From: CAZMGD01 sp964565705
Lineage (GTDB): Bacteria; Actinomycetota; Acidimicrobiia; Acidimicrobiales; Ilumatobacteraceae
NCBI GenBank assembly: GCA_964565705.1
Contig: CAZMGD010000109.1
Span: 1 to 13,205 of the forward strand
Reading direction: 5' to 3'
Length of the DNA: 13,205 bases
The notes below the pieces were generated by a model. The model saw only the letters and a list, made by a program, of their open reading frames with translations. It ran no database searches and was not told where the DNA came from. Made by a program: the position numbers and the translations under genes. This document shows, piece after piece, positions 11,297 to 13,205 of the stretch (positions are counted from its first letter, which is position 1; every line of letters begins with the position of its first letter).

Positions 11297-11761
11297 CTAC
11301 TCGAACAGCCCGTCGGGCGGGTCGATCGTGATCGTGCCATCGTCGATGCCGGTCACGAAGGTGACGGGGACGAGGGCGCCCGTGTCCAGCTCGAGCAGGT
11401 CGTGCGCGGGGTTGGCGACCACGGCGGTGCACCGCCCGCGGGGCGTGCCGTCGCGCTCGACGACCACCGCGCCGACCATCTCGTGCACCCACAGCGCATC
11501 GGGGTCGTCGATCGGTTCCGCACGCAGCGGGCGGTTGGCGATGCGCTCGGCGCCGTCGCGGCCCTCCACGCCCAGGAAGCGAACCAGCCAGGTCTGGCCG
11601 TGGCGGGCAGCGCTGTCGACCTCCAGCCACTCGTCACCGGCGAGCAGGCGCGAGCCAGGATCGAGTCGTTCGGTTCGGTCGGTGGTGAGATCGACGTGGA
11701 CGAGACCCTTGAGGCCGTGCGGCTTGCCGATCCTGCCGACCTGCAGCAGGCGCTGGGTCAA
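11297..11761 (-). CDS. rimM: Ribosome maturation factor RimM
   Basis: RimM helps assemble the head of the 30S subunit by binding S19 during 16S rRNA processing. It has 154 residues. The N-terminal domain begins with the hallmark LLQVGRIGKPHGLKGLVHV, and the C-terminal PRC-barrel part includes LWVHEMVGAVVVE, DLLEL, and the end block with FVTGIDDGTITIDPPDGL. The start is TTG 11761, which overlaps the khpA stop as TTGA, so its translation probably depends on khpA. It is part of the ffh-rpsP-khpA-rimM cluster. The stop lies three bases from the end of the convergent gtrA-like gene. Confidence 0.95.
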   Translation of the reverse strand: MTQRLLQVGRIGKPHGLKGLVHVDLTTDRTERLDPGSRLLAGDEWLEVDSAARHGQTWLVRFLGVEGRDGAERIANRPLRAEPIDDPDALWVHEMVGAVVVERDGTPRGRCTAVVANPAHDLLELDTGALVPVTFVTGIDDGTITIDPPDGLFE

Positions 11762-12024
11762 TCGACGAAGTCGACGTCGACGTCGACGCCGTCACGGGTC
11801 GCCGCCGCCCGCACGACCGAGCGGATGCTCTGCGCGGTGCGTCCACGACGGCCGATCACACGGCCGAGGTCGCCAGGGCCGACCTGCACCTCGAGGCGCA
11901 CGCGGTTGCGGCTGTTCGTGCCGTCGACGCGGACGGCGTCGGGGTCGTCGACGATCGAGCGGACCACGTGGGTCAGCACCGCGGTCGCGACGGGGGCGTC
12001 GATCGAGTTGTGCTCGTCGCTCAT
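11758..12024 (-). CDS. khpA: KH-domain RNA-binding protein KhpA
   Basis: This 88-residue protein of the KhpA / UPF0109 type is a single KH domain that binds RNA and, in Gram-positive bacteria, pairs with KhpB to affect cell size and division. The GxxG loop is GRRG at residues 58-61 inside DLGRVIGRRGRTAQSIR, preceded by VVRSIVDDPDAV. Its position between rpsP and rimM is the common one in actinobacteria and Firmicutes. ATG 12024 lies four bases after the rpsP stop, without a clear Shine-Dalgarno sequence. Its stop overlaps the rimM start. The first dozen residues are variable and the acidic C-terminus is short. Confidence 0.93.
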   Translation of the reverse strand: MSDEHNSIDAPVATAVLTHVVRSIVDDPDAVRVDGTNSRNRVRLEVQVGPGDLGRVIGRRGRTAQSIRSVVRAAATRDGVDVDVDFVD

Positions 12025-12028
12025 CGGG

Positions 12029-12304
12029 TCACTTGGCGGCGGCGCGGGCGGTGTCGAAGTCGCTCCAGGCCCCGGAGATCTCGAGCAGCTTGCGCACCCG
12101 GTCGGTCGGCTGGGCGCCCTGCAGCAGCCACTTCACGACCTTCTCGTTGTTCACGGTGACGACCGAGGGCTCCTGGCGGGGGTTGTACTGACCGAGGATC
12201 TCGATGAACCGCCCGTCACGCGGCGACCGGCTGTCGGCCGCGACGATGCGGTACTGCGGCTGCTTCTTCTTGCCGACGCGGGTGAGGCGCAACTTCACTG
12301 CCAT
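12029..12304 (-). CDS. rpsP: 30S ribosomal protein S16
   Basis: S16 is a structural protein of the small subunit needed for 30S assembly. It has 91 residues with the classic N-terminus MAVKLRLTRVGKKKQPQYRI, then VAADSRSPRDGRFIEILG, YNPRQEP and the TDRVRKLLE helix. ATG 12304 has AGGAG at 12321-12317 on the minus strand, 12 bases away, a long spacing. A TATCCT box at 12348-12343 could give the gene its own start site in the 74-bp gap after ffh. khpA and rimM follow directly and are probably in the same transcript. Confidence 0.97.
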   Translation of the reverse strand: MAVKLRLTRVGKKKQPQYRIVAADSRSPRDGRFIEILGQYNPRQEPSVVTVNNEKVVKWLLQGAQPTDRVRKLLEISGAWSDFDTARAAAK

Positions 12305-12342
12305 GTGGGGACCGAACTCCTACGCAAAAACCGAACCCGACG

Positions 12343-12348
12343 AGGATA
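12343..12348 (-). promoter_or_regulatory. Candidate -10 box upstream of rpsP (TATCCT)
   Basis: On the minus strand TATCCT lies 38 bases before the rpsP ATG, in the 74-bp ffh-rpsP gap. It would give a short leader that contains the AGGAG ribosome binding site. No convincing -35 element was seen. Confidence 0.3.
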
Positions 12349-12378
12349 GCGGCCAGGCATGGGGATGCGCGCGGATCA

Positions 12379-13205
12379 TCAGTTGAGGCCGGGGAAGCCC
12401 TGCGGGAGGCCGGCGGGCATGCCGCCGAGCCGACGCTTGCCCTTCTTCGAGCCCATGCCGCCCATCTTCTTCATCATCTTCTGCATCTCGGAGAACTGCT
12501 TGACGAGGCGGTTGACGTCGGCGGTCGTGGTGCCCGACCCGTTCGCGATGCGCAGCCGGCGGCCACCGTTGATCACCTCAGGGCGGGCCCGCTCTTCGGG
12601 CGTCATCGAGCGGATGATCGCCTCGATCGGCTTGAGCGCGTCGTCGCCGATCTCGGCGTTCTTCAACTCCTTCGGCATCCCGGGCATCATCCCGATGATC
12701 CCGCCGAGCGGGCCCATCTTCTTCAACTGCTGCATCTGCTCGAGGAAGTCGTCCAGCGTGAACTGGCCTTCGAGCAGCTTGGACGCCGCCTCCTCGGCCT
12801 GCTCCTTCTCGAACGCCTGCTCGGCCTGCTCGATCAGCGTGAGCATGTCGCCCATGCCGAGGATCCGGCTGGCCATGCGGTCGGGGTGGAACTGCTCGAA
12901 GGCGTCGAGCTTCTCGCCTGTCGACGCGAACGCGATCGGCCGGCCGATGACCTCCTTGACGCTCAGCGCGGCGCCGCCGCGGGCGTCGCCGTCGAGCTTG
13001 GACAGGATCACGCCGTCGATCGCCAGGGTCTGGTGGAACGCTTCGGCGACGCCGACCGCGTCCTGGCCGGTCATCGCGTCGAGGACGAGGAACGTGTAGT
13101 TCGGCTGCACGACGCCCGAGATCTGGCGGACCTGTTCCATCAGCTCGGCGTCGATGGCGAGGCGGCCGGCGGTGTCGACGATCAGCACGTCGCGCCCGAG
13201 GCGGC
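12379..13205 (-). CDS. ffh: Signal recognition particle protein Ffh (C-terminal part; N-terminus beyond window)
   Basis: Ffh is the SRP54 GTPase that binds signal sequences and 4.5S RNA and delivers ribosomes to the membrane through FtsY. About 274 residues are visible. The chain enters the window just before the G3 motif (VLIVDTAGR) and continues with TGQDAVGVAEAF and the G4 region SKLDGDARGGAALS, where Ser replaces the more usual Thr of TKLD. The M domain then follows, with LDDFLEQMQQLKKMGPL, the Met-rich finger GGIIGMMPGMPK, SMTPEER, RRLRIANGSGTTTADVNRLVKQF and a Met/Lys/Gly-rich tail ending in PGLN. It is the first gene of the housekeeping cluster in transcription order and is cut only by the window end. 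Confidence 0.96.
   Translation of the reverse strand, partial: RLGRDVLIVDTAGRLAIDAELMEQVRQISGVVQPNYTFLVLDAMTGQDAVGVAEAFHQTLAIDGVILSKLDGDARGGAALSVKEVIGRPIAFASTGEKLDAFEQFHPDRMASRILGMGDMLTLIEQAEQAFEKEQAEEAASKLLEGQFTLDDFLEQMQQLKKMGPLGGIIGMMPGMPKELKNAEIGDDALKPIEAIIRSMTPEERARPEVINGGRRLRIANGSGTTTADVNRLVKQFSEMQKMMKKMGGMGSKKGKRRLGGMPAGLPQGFPGLN

Noticed and set aside
1..13205. Search for tRNA, rRNA, CRISPR, transposase, integrase, toxin-antitoxin or defence genes
   Set aside because: No coding frame, regular repeat array or tRNA-like cloverleaf of these kinds was recognised by eye; the window is housekeeping and core or peripheral metabolism.

Overview
This is a high-GC bacterial chromosome window. 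Two things point to an actinobacterium, most plausibly from the Acidimicrobiia / Ilumatobacter side: the order ffh-rpsP-khpA-rimM-trmD-rplS-DUF2469-yraN, in which the DUF2469 family is a typical actinobacterial marker, and the frequent GTG/TTG starts with -10 boxes directly in front of start codons. The lineage is inferred from gene content only. No mobile element, CRISPR array, tRNA or rRNA was seen, and no gene-free stretch exceeds 300 bases.

Region 1 (1-4449) looks like accessory metabolism. It holds the N-terminal two thirds of a fused indolepyruvate:ferredoxin oxidoreductase (minus strand, cut by the window edge), preceded by a tiny Shine-Dalgarno-driven leader ORF. Two overlapping paralogous flavodoxin-fold NAD(P)H oxidoreductases and a short-chain dehydrogenase/reductase follow on the plus strand. 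A perfect 22-bp inverted repeat lies between the flavoproteins and the SDR.

Region 2 (4439-7095) is tightly packed. A TrmA/RumA-type RNA uracil-C5 methyltransferase overlaps the SDR gene tail to tail. It is divergent from ribulose-phosphate 3-epimerase across only 19 bases. The epimerase is followed one base later by an oppositely oriented gene for a secreted, membrane-anchored protein of unknown function.

Region 3 (7096-8899) holds two divergent crotonase-family genes. One resembles PaaG-type isomerases and the other is a canonical enoyl-CoA hydratase. Between them is a 36-residue single-pass membrane protein gene. The two crotonase promoters form the arms of an imperfect 29-nt inverted repeat.

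Region 4 (8947-13205) is the translation/secretion housekeeping cluster, read on the minus strand from ffh down to yraN. It has two departures from the usual layout. A plus-strand GtrA-like membrane protein gene is inserted between rimM and trmD, leaving trmD with its own leaderless-type promoter. The lepB and rnhB genes that often sit between rplS and DUF2469 are absent.

Two features recur across the window. Several genes have a TANNNT -10 box 6-8 bases before the start codon and no Shine-Dalgarno sequence, which is the geometry of leaderless mRNA. Several gene junctions overlap as NTGA, where stop and start share bases, which suggests termination-reinitiation. The window shows no obvious defence or biosynthetic system. 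The most unusual signals are the leader ORF, the promoter inverted repeat with its small membrane protein, the missing start codon of yraN, and active-site substitutions in Rpe, TrmD and the PaaG-like crotonase.
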